Below are positions 45,785 to 59,184 of a DNA stretch of 64,000 bases, one piece after another. The stretch lies in assembly GCF_902686445.1 (NCBI RefSeq), contig NC_062220.1:89094143-89158142 (forward strand). The letters run 5' to 3'. The position numbers and the translations under genes were made by a program. This DNA comes from Sciurus carolinensis (Eukaryota; Chordata; Mammalia; Rodentia; Sciuridae). Numbering within the stretch: position 1 is the stretch's first letter; every line of letters begins with the position of its first letter. The notes beneath the pieces are model-generated. The model saw nothing but the letters and a program-made list of their open reading frames with translations. It did not search any database and was not told the DNA's origin.

Positions 45785-46210
45785 TTTTTTTTTTTTTTTT
45801 TCAGTTTATTGAAGTTGAAGTTTGCTTCTCTCACAAGCAAAAATTCTGATTAATACAGCTGGCAGGCAGATCACCCACTTCTCAATGATGTGATGATTCC
45901 ATTATACTATAGGGAAGAAGGGGAGGCAGGAGAACATACAGGTGGGAGCAGTAGCCACTCTTCACGCACCTAGATATCTCCCGCCATATCAGAGGGCCTT
46001 TTGCATACACACAGCTATTGGGAGCCTGAATGAATTCCGGGCTGTCTGAACCATCTCTAAGCAGAGGCATGCCCCTGGGAGCACACTCAGTGTACTCTCA
46101 GGGATCTGAGACCGCTTCATGACCTGGGCAATGTCCTGCTCAAAGAGAATTCCATGACATTGCAGAATTTATTGGTTCAGACAGTCCCAGGTCAAGCAAC
46201 TCCCCTGAGG
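45785..46210 (-). pseudogene. processed-pseudogene-like insertion with poly(A) tail
   Basis: On the minus strand the sequence ends with AATAAA (45805-45810) followed 4 bp later by a 17-bp A run (45801-45785), the mark of a reverse-transcribed mRNA. Upstream lies a short frame (EQDIAQVMKRSQIPESTLSV) and then sequence without introns. I do not recognise the parent gene. The 5' limit is not visible and no target duplication was found. Confidence 0.5.
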
Positions 46211-46949
46211 TGAAAAGAGGTACCAGTGCACCCAACTAGCCTTGAGGTGCTAGCTGCCTGGAAGAAGAAGAATTACTGTGCAAGTGATAAGTCTCCAATG
46301 GGGCCAACTTCCCCAGTCTCTTGATTCTTGTTTACCTTGAAAAACCCTTCCTCACAATAAATTCCTTTGGCATGTTTCATTACAAATAAAACATTCCTGG
46401 GCCCTTTGCTAGGCTCAGATCTATCAGGTCTTTTCCACCTGTCAAGCCCCTGCTTTAAATATATTTCCTGTGTCCTTTGTTTTTATTTCTTAATACTACT
46501 TTTTCAGCCTTTTATTTCCAGTCAGCCCACACCTCTGAGGGTTACTTATTCCCTCCCTGAACAGGTAGCAGTGAGAAACGGCTTCCTGCTTGGAGCACCT
46601 GTGTTGGTGGGTACTCAGCCCAAGCACAGGACAGGCCAGAGTGCTGAGGGGTAGGACTCTGAGGACCAAGTTTCAAAAAAGGAGGCACTGCATTTAGAAT
46701 ATCACCCCCCCCCCCCCACACACACACACACACTCCTAGGGGAAGAATCCTGAGGTTTGTTTTGCTCAGCTCTTTGGAATGTCCCTGGTAGGTTCAGTTC
46801 AGTTGTCCATTAATGCACCCTTTACTGGTTCTTCCTCTGACTCACTTCTGAGCTCCATCGATGGTTTCCTGGGATCACTCCTTAAATCAACCATTTGTAC
46901 CCAAATCATCACCTTAAGGTCTATACTTTTGTGAACTCAAACTTAGAGT
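46211..46949. other. unique sequence with a C/CA simple repeat
   Basis: A (C)n(CA)n run lies at 46704-46733. Frames are below 100 codons with no recognisable product. Confidence 0.35.
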
Positions 46950-47163
46950 TAACTCTGAAAGCAGGCTATACAGTTTGAATTCCAAATGCTGGTGCTTCCT
47001 GTGTGACTCTGAACAACTTAATTTTCCTGTGTCTCGGTATCCCCATCTAAAAGGAGAACAGCAATTTCTCCAGCTTATAAGAAAACTGTGAAGATTAAGT
47101 GAGATACTACTCATAAAGCACTCATAGCAATGTAGATTCTCAGTAAATGTTGGCTATTATTCT
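46950..47163 (+). mobile_element. MIR SINE
   Basis: It follows the MIR consensus order: ctgtgtgact.tgaacaactta, ttttcctgtgtctc..tatccccatct, tgaagattaagtgagata, taaagcactcatagcaatg and a final tcagtaaatgttggctattatt. Old tRNA-derived mammalian SINE. Confidence 0.8.
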
Positions 47164-47164
47164 T

Positions 47165-49790
47165 TTCAGTCTTTTTATTGAATGTTGCCCAAGCAAGACT
47201 ATTCTATGGATAACTTGAGGAGTACTGGCATTAGTTCTTTAAAGGTTTGGTGGAATTCAGTTGAGAATCCATCCAGTCCTAGGTTTTTCTTTGTTGGAAG
47301 GCCTTTTGTTACTGCTTCTATCTCATTACAACATTTTGGTCTGTTTCCTGTATTCTTTTGATTCAATTTTGGTAGACTGTATTTTTCTAGAAATTTGGTC
47401 ATGTCTTCTAGGTTCTCCAATTTATTGGAGTAAAAGTTTTCAAACTAGTTCCTAATGATCCTCTGAGTGTCTGAGACGTTTATGGTAATTTCTCCTTTTT
47501 TATCTCAAATTTAATTAATTTGGGTTTTCTTTTTCTTTTAGCTAGTTTGACTGAGGGCTTATTGATCTTATTTATCTTTTTAAAAAATCAACTCTGTTTT
47601 GTTGATCCTTTATATTATTTTTTTCCTCAATTTCATTGATTTCAGCTCTGATTTTAATTATTTCCTTCCTTTTACTGTTTGGAACTGGTTTGTTCTTTTT
47701 TGAGGACATTGAGATGCATCATTAAGTTGTTTATTTAGGATCTTATTTTCTTAAGTAGGCATTCATAGCTATAAACTTTCCTCTTAGAACTGCCATCATA
47801 GTGTCCTGGAGGTTCTGTTCTGCTGTATCACTATTCTTATTTGAGCCTAAGAATTTTTCAATTTCTCCGTGGATTTCTTTTATCACCTATTCTTTATTCA
47901 AAAATGTATTTTTCAAACTCCATGTGTGTATGTAGTTTATGTAGGGTTCTGTCATGTTGATTTCTAATATCATTCCAGTATGATCTGATAAGATATGAGG
48001 AATTATACCAGTTTTTTGTATTTGCTAAGAATTACTTTTGGTCTAAAATATGGTCTCTTTTCAAGAAGGTCCCATGAGCTACCAAGAAGAAAGTGTATTC
48101 AGATGTTGTCGAATGACTTATTTTATAGATGTCTGTTAAAAACACTTGATTTATAATATTTTTAAGGTCCAAAGAGCCTTTACCAAATTTATGTCTGGAT
48201 GACCCAAGAAATCACCCAGTATTATTATACTGGGGTCTAACTGAGGTTTTAATTTAGTAGTGTCTCTTTTGTTAATTAGTTGTACCCATGTTTGGTGCAC
48301 ATTTATTAATGTTATATCTTCTTGTTGCCTTCTTCCCTTTAGTAGTCTGAAGTAACCTTATTTGTCTCTTCTGATTAACTTTGGTTTTAAGTCTGCTTTG
48401 TCAGATATGGGAGTAGTTACTCATGCTTTCTTTGGGTCTCCGTTTGCAAGATATATCAATTTCTATTCTTTCATTTTCTACCTGTGACTGTCTTGGCTTG
48501 TAAAGTATATCTCTTACAAACAACATATAGTTGAAACTTGTTTTTAAACCCATTCTGCCAGTCTATGTCTTTTAATTGGCCAGTGGAGACCATTTATATT
48601 CAATGTTATTATAGGGAGATTTTGATTAATTCCTGCCATTTTGATTTATTTATAATGCTTAATTTGGTCCTGTTTCTCATTTGCTTAACTACTCTTCAAA
48701 TGAGATTTGTTCATTTGTGAGCTCTGGAGTTTGTTTTTTATTTATTCTGTGTGAAGTTTTTCTTAAAATAAGTACTGTAGTACTGCTTTAATAGGCATGG
48801 ATTCTTTTAGTTTCTGCTTATCTTGGAAGATTTTATTTCTTATTCAAATTTGAAGGATAACTTTGCTGGATATAGCAGTCTTGGTTGACAGTTATTTTCT
48901 TTCAGGACTTGGAACACATCATTCCAAGTCCTTCTGGCTTATCAAGTTTGTGCTGAGAAATTGGAAGTGATTCTGATTGACTTGCTTCTAAATGTGACCT
49001 GACATTTTTCTCTCATTTTAAAACTTTATCTTTGTTCTGTATGTTAGGCATTTTAATTATAATGTGTCATGGAGAGGTTCTTCTTTGATCTTGTCTATTC
49101 CCAAATGCCTACTGTATCTTGATGTCCATCTCATTCTGAGCATTTGGAAATTTTTCTGTTATTTCCCTGAAGAGGTTATCTATTCCATTAGCCTGCATCT
49201 CATATTCCCCTTCAATTCTGATAATTCTTAAATTTGGTCTCTTAATGTTGTACCAAAAGTTCTTGAATATTCTGATCATTGTTACTTATTTTATTTTCTT
49301 TAATGCTGTCTGAATGTTTAAGGCTGTTCACTCTGTCTTCCAGAGCTGAGACTCTGTCTTCAGCAAGGTCTACTTTATCAGAGAGACTTTCAACTGAACA
49401 TTTTATTTGCTTCATTTTGTCTTTCATTTCCAAGATTTCTGTTTGGTTCTTTTTTTTTTTTGCTATTTCTATCTCCTTATTGAATTTCTCATTCCTATCC
49501 TATACTGACTTTAATTCATTCAGTTTTTTTTCCCCTGTGTGCTCTTGAAATTCATTAATTATTTTTGTAATGACTCTTTTGCATTCTTTATCTGATATGT
49601 TATCCACTTCAATATCTTTGGGGCCAGTTGCTGGTAAGTTATGAAGTTTATGAGGTGTTGTGTTAGCTTGTTTTTTCATATTTCTTGTATTCCTATGCTG
49701 AGTTTTATGCATCTTTTGGAAGGGACTTCCACTCTTATGTGTGGGCATCTTTAGGGCACAGTCTTCACTTGCCAAAGCATCCTAGGATGA
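47165..49790 (-). mobile_element. old L1 fragment (ORF1 and 5' part of ORF2)
   Basis: On the minus strand ORF1 relics lie at 49775-49500 and 49433-49242 (coiled-coil with EDRVSALEDRVNSL). ORF2 endonuclease and linker follow, down to 47199 (frame 47420-47199, KKNLGLDGFSTEFHQTFK). It has no poly(A) end, so the 3' half is lost. It is clearly more diverged from the other L1 copies here and belongs to an older subfamily. Confidence 0.8.
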
Positions 49791-50800
49791 TTTAAAATAA
49801 GTCCTCCTCATAGGTGTGGCATCCACAGCTCTTGTGTTGTTTCTGTTTTTGCTATAGTACTGGATGTCTATAGGTGGGACCTAGGGGCCCATCCCTAGCC
49901 ATTTCTACTTGGGGCCTAGGTGTTAGTTTGGGGTTTTGTCTTTTCTAGTCTTTCTATTAAACTATTGCTAAAGACTGAGTGTCATTAATTTGTGTGTGGA
50001 GCAGGGTACACTCTCTTTTTGTTGCTGAAAGCTCTGTCCTTGTCCCCAATGCCAATTCAGTAATGAGGATATGGTTTTGAGAAAAAGGACAAAAGAAGGT
50101 TTATTGCTTTTTGCTAGCAAAGGAGAAACACAGGGGACTTCTGTCCCAAACGCTGTGATTCTCCCATCAGGAGGGACAGGGGGATTTTTAAAGGATTTTC
50201 AAGGGTTACATTCCAGGAGTGCTCTGGTAGGGGGTTCCAGGGCCCTGGATGGTGGTTTAGGATTCACTTGTTAATTTGGAAGATAGACATCTCTCAGATC
50301 CTCAGCAGGCATCTCCTTCCTGTACAGCACTGATAGTTCAGGGTAATCTTGTTCCCTGCTCCCAGGTTAGGGAGGGGGAGAGGGAGAAGAGAAAAAGGAA
50401 AAACTGTCCCTTTTAAAAATAAGCCTCAGAGCTATATTCAAAAGGTGAAGTGGAACACTGTTACATTTGGGTTGAATTTAGGTCAGCAGCAGATTCTTTA
50501 CCCTGTAGGGTCCCTGTAGGTTCCCCACACCTCACAGAATAGGGGAAACAATAACAACTGACGCAAACAATATACGACATTAAATACCCAGTTCCTACTG
50601 ACATCTACAACATTAATTACCACAAAAAGAAGGGATGGTGGGATCAGCAATTGTCAACAGCAAAGAAAATAACCTTGAACTAAATGTGGCTTTAAAGCAA
50701 ACAGGTATCAATTATACCATCCATTAATCAATGTTAATGGTGGAGGCAGGGGTTACATAAATCAATTAGTTCTAAAAGACGATAAAATACAGTTAATTAG
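49791..50800. other. unassigned sequence, possibly an old minus-strand LTR
   Basis: 49791-50010 may be 5'UTR of the old L1. 50030-50530 has ggtttattgc on the plus strand (an AATAAA on the minus strand) near one end and cacacctcaca at the other, which could be an LTR. There is no firm family match. Confidence 0.3.
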
Positions 50801-50924
50801 GAGCTGGGGTTGTGGCTCAGTGGTAGAGAGCTTGCCTAGCATGTGTGGGGCACTGGGTTGGATTCTCAGCACCACATAAATAATAAAATAAAGATCTATC
50901 AACATCTTAAAAAAAATTTTTTTT
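50800..50924 (+). mobile_element. ID-derived SINE (squirrel type)
   Basis: gagctggggttgtggctcagtg, tgcctagcatgtgtggggca, gggttggattctcagcaccac, then an A/T-rich tail with aataaaataaagatc. Flanks aaatacagttaatt (50785-50798) and aaatacagctaatt (50925-50938) form a 14-bp target duplication with one mismatch. Confidence 0.92.
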
Positions 50925-51049
50925 AAATACAGCTAATTGAGAGAAAAGAAAATGTGCTAGGAAGGTAGAAAAGAGTTTACAATTTTAAAAAGTGAAGAAA
51001 GATGCAGAAGAGATGCAGCAGGTAACCCAGCCTTTCTTACGGAAAACTC

Positions 51050-51770
<721 letters not shown>

Positions 51771-51779
51771 GCTCCAGAG

Positions 51780-51880
51780 TCAAGGAGCTGAGTTTACTTC
51801 TGGGCCTAGTCACCAACTGTCTGAGTGACCTTAGGCAAATCACTCTAATTTGCACCTCAGTTTCCTCCTCTACTTAGAGT
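51780..51880 (+). mobile_element. MIR SINE fragment
   Basis: cttctgggcctagtcaccaactgtctgagtgaccttaggcaaat followed by cacctcagtttcctcctct matches the central MIR core. Confidence 0.7.
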
Positions 51881-51882
51881 CC

Positions 51883-51885
51883 TGT

Positions 51886-51939
<54 letters not shown>
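51883..51939. repeat. (GT)n-(AG)n microsatellite
   Basis: (GT)14 passes directly into (AG)15. Confidence 0.95.
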
Positions 51940-51944
<5 letters not shown>

Positions 51945-52486
51945 AGGGGTTGAAGAGCGCTTTGTAAACCATAAAGTGTTGGTGTATATAAAGGATGATT
52001 ATTGTAATGTTTTTTGAGTTGTAAGAAAACGGAACAATTACCCATCCGTGGGAATTTGAATCTGGGAACTTTGGATTGAAGTTGGAGATTCCCCCAGCTC
52101 CCAGATACTGTATGCAGAAAGTTTATGAGCACATGCATTGTAAGGAATGATGATCCAGTGCTATGGAGTTTTCAAAGGGGCCTGTGACCCAGAAGAGTTA
52201 AGAATTATTCCTTTATGTCGTGGGGAGGAAACTGAGGCCCAGATGTCATTTGGGATCCTTCAGTACCAATCTGAAGCCCTGGTTTGAGTCCCTGGGACAT
52301 GTAAGCTGTTTCTATGCAAAATGGATATTTGGAGTAACAACACTTCCCAGCTGGCTTCTATTCTGAATCCTTTCCTTTCACCATGGGGTGCCCGAAAGAT
52401 GGCTGATGCACATGGTACAAGGGCAACCAATGTAAACAGCTATAATTAGGAGTGTGTGCACTCTGTAGTATCCAGAAGCAAATTTA
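51940..52486. other. unique sequence
   Basis: No gene or confident repeat. A phrase near 52220 (aggaaactgaggcccaga) is MIR/L2-like. Confidence 0.35.
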
Positions 52487-52622
52487 GGGGTTGGGGTTGT
52501 GGTTCAGTGGTGAACCTCTGGCCTGGCATGTGTATGAGGCCCCGGGTTGGTTTCTCAGCACCACATAAAAAAAAAATTAAATAAAGATATCATGTCCATT
52601 TACAACTGAAAATATTTTTTAA
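52487..52622 (+). mobile_element. ID-derived SINE (squirrel type)
   Basis: ggggttggggttgtggttcagtggtg, ggcctggcatgtgtatgaggc, gtttctcagcaccacat, aataaagatatcatgtccatttacaact and an A-rich end. agaagc occurs on both sides as a possible short target duplication. Confidence 0.85.
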
Positions 52623-54564
52623 AAAGAAGCCTATTAGCATACTTAATGTTTGACCCAGCACTACTTCGTCTTCTGTTCTTTATCCTGGTGAGTTTATACT
52701 ACTACCTTTCTTTCATTGACCATTTTGCCATGTGTCACTTGCTCCTATTTTGTGTTCCTGATTTGTGTGGTTGATAATGAACAGGTTTGTTTTTAAATGG
52801 TGCTGCTATGCCCAGCTCATTAATGGTACACGTGAATTTTTAGCAAGTGGGCTCACTAGAACAGACTAAACCAGGCATGGAATTCCTGGAGATGTTTTGG
52901 GTTTTTTCTGAAGGCTAACAGACTCTAAAAAGTTTGTTAAAACTCTTGCTGAACCTCCAACATCAGATTTGGAAGTGATTTGAGACTTTTCCTGGCCTGC
53001 TATGTATTCTAATTGCTTGTAAGTGTGATAATGAGATAGCCAAAATGCCAAATTTTGTTTCTTTGTTAATTGTCAGCTGCTTTTATCAAATTCCAGACCG
53101 TTATCCAGCAAACACTAAAAATGGTTGAACAGTTGGATTTCAAACATTTTAGTTTCATGGAGTGGTGCCTACCAAGTGGTACACCTCTCAGCAAGTGAAC
53201 AGGAACACTTTGAAGTCTAGTCTGTCTCATTAGATGTTAACCAGTTTCACCATTTCATTCAAATGTCTGGGGAAAAAAAATCAATTGACTATCTTCTTTA
53301 CCTAAAGGTCAGAGACAAATTATTCACTTCCAGGAAAAAAAATGACTTTTTTGGAGAAAACTGCATTGGTCTTTAGCTCTTCTGTAATGAAATATGGATA
53401 TCCCTCAAAAGAATCTTAAGACTGTGGTGATAAGCGGCTTTCCTCCAGAGAAAGGAGGAAAAAAACAATGGGAACTCAAAACTTGACATTCTGTGACAAA
53501 ACACAAGATGTCCAGGATTGGAGGTTGAAAAGGTTTCACTATAGTGTCCTGCAATCATTGAAGCAGATAACCTTTAGTAGCTGCAGTCATGGACTCCACA
53601 TTTTCAAGAACCGGACCCACAACCCAGAAGAGCTTGTCAGGATGTGGCAGGAACTCTGGAGATAGGCTCTTTTGTTTGTTTTGTTTTGTTTTTAATTTTG
53701 GAACTGTTGACCTTGCTGTTAGAAAGAGGCAATGACAGCAAGCATTGCCACTAGTACTGTTACTGAGAAGTAGAAGACCCGAGTTTCTCTTCAGTTCTTC
53801 AGTGCACACTGATAACCTCCCATCCCAACAGAATTACTTCCTGTGCCTCTTGATTGCTAAGTGTTCACCTGGACCTCTGACCATCTTCCTTCTGTTCCAT
53901 CAGCCTACAGACTGGTACCTGATTTTTTGTTCATATTGATTCCTACCACCTTACTACTGTAGAAGCCATCCTTCCAGTGGACACTGTGACCCAAGAGGCA
54001 TTCAGCCATCATGATACGGCCTTTACCTTCACTCCTTTCCTGTCGTACCCGGATTCAGCACAGCCCTTTATAGTGTAGTCCTCAAGCCCAAATGACTAAA
54101 GTTATTTTATCACAAAGGCCCAGTTTGTTCCATGAGCATGCATTTCATTTCTTCAGTTAAAACCTTCAGAGACACACAATAAACTTGGACCAAAGGATTT
54201 ACAATTGTCAACACTGAAGAAGAGAACATCTCTTTGAGAACAGCATTAAGCCATACCCCCACAATCTCAAATGACTGAAGTTCATGAACTGTCTTGATGG
54301 GAACCCATCATGGTCACTAGACCCTGTTCTTTTTCTACTTCAAATCTGTAGTAGCCTACTAAATGAGAAAACAGATACTCTGACCATTGGGATCAAAAGA
54401 AGGCACAGTGAATTCCTCATAGCATCTTCTTTGGGGTTACTCAGGAACCAGAACTCTCCACGAAACATAAAAAACTCTACCAAGGAATTCCTTTACCTAA
54501 TTGTATCTCACAAGACTACAGTCAGTCTCAAGGAAAGGTCTCTTGATATATAAGATAGAACCTA
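52623..54564. other. unique or ancient sequence, no gene recognised
   Basis: All frames are below 90 codons. It is pyrimidine-rich in 53770-54050. It may include a decayed retroelement, but no motif is convincing. Confidence 0.35.
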
Positions 54565-54645
54565 TATGAGTCTCGCTAAGTTGCCAAGGCTGACCTCAAA
54601 CTTACTCTCATCCTGCTTTAGCCTCCCAAGTTGCTGTGAATACAG
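54565..54645 (-). mobile_element. B1-type SINE fragment
   Basis: gagtctcgctaagttgccaaggctgacctcaaactta..ctcatcctgctttagcctcccaagttgctgtgaatacag is the reverse of the 7SL-derived B1 body. Right part only. Confidence 0.75.
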
Positions 54646-56939
54646 CATTTGGGGAACAGCTTATTCTTAGATCATTGGTTTTCCAAAGTCTTTGTGACCA
54701 TGAAGCCCTTTGAATGAAAAAATATGGAGCAAAAGTGAAGCTGCTCTAAATGAATCAGTAAAGCAGGAGTGGGGCTCTGCAACCTGCCATAACCATCCTT
54801 TACCACCATGGTGACTCCAAAAGAGACTTCCTTGCCACATGGAGAATTCTTCAGCACAAAGTCTGAAAACCACTGCCCTGGACAACATGTTTGACCTGAG
54901 TGACTTTCTAATCTTTTGTGTACCTCCACTCAATATAGTCCTTATTCAGTTGATGCTGAACATTCTTATGAATACAAGAAATGACAAAGAGCAGGAAATG
55001 CCTTGGTCCCCTAGGAATGGTTGTATGGACTGAAAGTGGTGTCAAATGAACCTTTGTTTATTAATATCCTCCATCCCAGATAGACTTATAGTCACTCCTG
55101 GAATTGGATAGACCAAGAGAGTCATTAATATGCACCCTACTCTAATAAACCCCATTTACCAATCTTCATAAACCCCAGATGTACTACTGGTATTTGAGGA
55201 CTGAAGTCTTGGACCTTCCTCAGATTTGTGAATTGCCTACAGGCTGATACTGAAATTGATGCCTCATTGAGGCCATCTTAGACCAACTTGTACATTTGAC
55301 CTCTCATCATTAACCATGATGAGAGTACTAAGAGTACTCTGCTTCATATACGAGGGATAACCATTAAATATGAAAGCAGAACCCAAATACTGGAAATATT
55401 TCCCAAAGGAGCTCAGTACCTGATTGTCATTCATCTTTTCAAACTACGAATCACTATGTGACTCAACCAGTGGTAGTTAACACTGCTCCTTGGTTTATAT
55501 TCAGTTTAATTGTTATTTCCAGGACAAGTGAGCCAATAGTCTTTAAAAACTTTTTAAAGTTTCTTCAAAACTGGCATATCTCTGCTTATTCTCCAAAATT
55601 AGTATGAATACTTGTCTCTAACTACATGTAACAGCTGATCTTCAAGACACAATCCTTGGGCATTCCTTCTTATATGTGTGATGTTAAATGTAGGCATTTA
55701 GAAAATTTTTCTTCTAGTCAGTGAGAGATGTTCTTCTAATATGAATCTTTTGATGCCTGGTACCATTAGCCATATATGGTAGGGGTAGTTGGACATAGGC
55801 CCTTTGATCAGGCCATGGTAGCCAACTTGTTGAGCACATCAAGTAACATATTGTCTACCTTTTTGTCAGACTGATTTGGGGGGGAAAAAAGCTACAAAGA
55901 CAGCAGCTAAGGCTTTTAATACTCAAATTTCTGTCCTCATGGATGTCTTAAATCACATGTGTCTCAATACTGCTGTTTTGCACTGATTAAGGGTGGCTGG
56001 CTTCTTTCCTTTCTTTGAGATACTCTTAGGCATTAAGACAACTTATTTCTGTAAGAAGAATTCAATTCTTGAACTCTCAGACCATATCATATCAAATAAA
56101 GAGACCTCAGTTTGTGTCCTGAGAAAAATCTCATTCTTTACTGAACAGTTTAAGAGTCAACCATCCTTAGCCACTTTAATGAGTATACAGGTTCAATGCT
56201 GGAAATGTTTTCTTTATATCCTTGTTTCTTATCCTCTCGACTAATCCTGATTACATGATTCTTTCTACAAATCACCAAACAAGACTTAGTTCTGTTGGTG
56301 TAGACTCCTCACTGCACATTAAAATCTGGATGAATATCTGCTTATATATACAACTTCTATTTGTTAAAAAACATCTTCAAGCTCACTTTTCAACTAGCTT
56401 CAAATTGTCAGTTCTTTTTTTCTCTTTGTTTTTCCTGTACCTTACAGAAAAAGACGTTGTTCTATACTGCCAGTTATTCCTACTAATCCTGTCATACTCG
56501 GTCAAAGTGAGGGATTTAAGATGATGGTGATCATCTGCTTGGGAGTCTAATGTATGCGCTTAAGAATTGGTAATTAGAAAAGCAAAAAGCCCAAAGCTTA
56601 AACCCAGGAGCTTCGTACTATCTCCATGCCTCAAATCTCTTAAATCTTTCAACAGTGCCACCCAACCTGTCTGAGGCCTTGACTGCTTATAAGATGATTC
56701 TCAAAAAATGAGCTCAATTACAGAAGATGAAGACTTGATTACCAAAGAAAGTAGGGCCAACTTAGACACACCTGACTCTACCAACCCTGCTGCCCCCAGA
56801 TGTAGTGTAGACTGATAAATAGACCCTCAAGTTTGGATCCAATGTGATTGACCTTCTGAGCTGACTGTTCTTGGGCAAATGAACAGGGAAATGAGAGTTG
56901 CTATACCTGACTAGCCCTTTAAGATCAGAAAACAGTATT
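54646..56939. other. unique or ancient sequence, no gene recognised
   Basis: Frames are at most 100 codons (56222-56524). No introns, motifs or repeats recognised. Confidence 0.35.
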
Positions 56940-56944
56940 CAGAG

Positions 56945-57380
56945 TGTTTTAGTAAGCTTTTTCTCTGGGATGACTAAAGGAACCAACCCGAACAATTGTG
57001 GAGGAGGAAAGGTTTATTTGAGGGCTCACGGTTTCAGAGATCTTAGTCCATAGACAGCAGGCTCCATTCCTCAGGACTTGAGGTAAGGTTAAATATCCTG
57101 GAGGAAGAGTGTGGCAGAGGGAAGCAGCTCACATGGTGATCAGGGAGCAGAGAGAGAGGCCACTCTCCAGAAACAAAATATATACCCTAAAGCCACGCTC
57201 CCCCCAGTGAGCCACTTTCTCCAGCCACACCCCACCTGCCTCCAGTTACCACTCAGTTAATACCATCAGGGATTAATTCACTGATTATGTTAAGGTGATA
57301 ATCCAATCATTTCTCCTCCAAACCTTCCTGCATTGTCTCACACGGGAGCTTTTGGGGGACACCACATCTAAACCATAACA
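56945..57380 (-). mobile_element. solo MST-type LTR (ERVL-MaLR)
   Basis: On the minus strand it runs tgttatggtttagatgtggt, gtcccccaaaagctc, gtgagacaatgcaggaagg, gaattaatccctgat, ggtatatattttgt, accatgtgagctgcttcc, gtgagccctcaaataaacc and ends tactaaaaca. The ends are TG...CA and an exact 5-bp target duplication cagag (56940-56944, 57381-57385) flanks it. No internal sequence remains, so it is a recombined solo LTR. Confidence 0.88.
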
Positions 57381-57385
57381 CAGAG

Positions 57386-59113
57386 TAAACCCTATAGAAT
57401 AACTCGGGAGAACCAGGGCAAAAACTAACTTATAGAGCTTCATTTATTAATCTGCCAGATTATATCCTGTCTATTGGTATGGCTGGCCCTGTTGAAGTTA
57501 TCCTGCTTGTCAATTTACCTGTCTCAGCTCTTACCTGCCTTTTTTAACATGTTGCTACAACTAGACTGACTGACTTAGAAATTGAGCACCAGTCAATTTC
57601 AGCATATCTTGTGCCCAATTTCATCAAGAATTTCTAAGTGGAAGCAGCCCATATCTCACCCCAAGAGGAGTTAATGTTCACAACAGGAAAGGATCATGCT
57701 GTATACTCCTAGTGGTGAGTAAGCTACACTTGACCATTTTGGGCACCTGGGACCTACCTCTTCTGTCAGATCTGGAAGGGAAAGTACAGCACATTGAAAG
57801 CAAATTCATTCTCTCTTCTGCAGCAGAAGAAATGAGTCTGGTTCACCTGTTCTCACAGGAATGTGCCAGTTCAACTTGCCAAAAGACTTTAAGGAACATA
57901 AGAAGAATTTTCCACTGAACTTAATAATTTACCACTAATTCAAATAGCCTTGCAGAACTATTTGCCAATAGGAACCTAATGGTTCTGCTTCATGTCACCA
58001 ATATGGTATTATCTCAGACTCACCTGAGTTTGCTTGTATTGAAACTCTGGTATCATCCAAAGTATGCTATTGGACATGAATACTATTCCATTCAAATGGA
58101 TTATAGGCTTCCTGAGGACAGGAAAAACATCCCTCATGGTTATTTTTAAGACAATATTATTACCAGTGAAGAAACAATGCCAGCATCCAATTTCAGGAGC
58201 AGAGATTAAGTTTTTTCAATATCTGGTTGTATCCTGAACATCACTTGTTTTTGATCGCCCAGCGTCCATTCCATCTCATTGTAACAATTTCATGATATTT
58301 CTTGGAACTGTATCTTCTTGTTTGCAGTCCATGTGACTTGGATAGTGTGACCCATCCTTGGGGTTCCTGGGTATACATGGAATTCAGACCTCATCAGTCA
58401 GCAAAATCCATCTCCTTGATCATAGCTATTGGTTCAGGAATGTTTGTGTGGCTCAAGTTGGTCCAGTGTTAACCTTAGAAGTTTCACTGAATTATGAAGA
58501 AGTTTTCTTTACTGAGGTACTTTAGCTTTGTAGAATGAAAAACTCAAACCAACAAGGCCTACCATGTTGAATGAGCTGCTCTGAGAATGAAACCTGTACA
58601 GAGGAAAGCAGCCAAAAGATGAGGAGACTTGAATTCTGATGACAGCATTTGCGCACCTGGATCCAACTGTACCTGAAGCTAGTATATCCCCCGGACTTTT
58701 CAGTTACATGAGCCAATAAATACCCTTTTTTACTTAGGTTTAAAAGAAAAATTATCAATCATCTGACCACTCCAAGAGAACCATATCAGAATAAAGCAAC
58801 CTGTTTCACATGCCAGAGTCTAGGACATTTTTTTGTCCTGGAAACCTGCATAACCCCTGAGACTATTTGAACTCTGTAGTAAAAACTGTGCATAGTTACC
58901 CATCTAATCTGATAGGTTGAGCACCTATTTTAAAGTAACAGTGAATACTGTAAGTATTCCCTCAAACCTGGTATTTGCCAGTCTCTGATCTGCAACTGAT
59001 ACAAGTGTCAGATGGCCTCCCATCCTGGGCACCACTGTGCCTCTAGGAATGGGTACAGTAAGCCCTAGCAGGGGTGGCTGCTTTATTCCAGGCGTACTGT
59101 CCTTTGTAAGATG
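57386..59113. other. unique or ancient sequence, no gene recognised
   Basis: Frames are below 80 codons. 58803-58850 encodes a zinc-knuckle-like phrase (CFTCQSLGH then C) whose spacing is wrong for a true CCHC finger. Otherwise nothing seen. Confidence 0.35.
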
Positions 59114-59184
59114 AGGTATCAAGTCTCCCACTTTCTAGTCCCAGAAGTTCTCAGAAGGACTAGAAAGTGGGAGACTTGAGACCT
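59114..59184. repeat. perfect 23-bp inverted repeat (hairpin)
   Basis: The arms 59119-59141 and 59157-59179 are exact reverse complements with a 15-base spacer. One mismatch further out, four more pairs follow (aggt / acct), so a 28-bp stem with one mismatch can form on either strand. It does not match any repeat family I know. The size is that of a small-RNA precursor stem, but this is inference. Confidence 0.85.

Noticed and set aside
53770..55500. Possible old retroviral gene region
   Set aside because: Impression of retrovirus-like phrases only. No frame above 90 codons and no catalytic motif.
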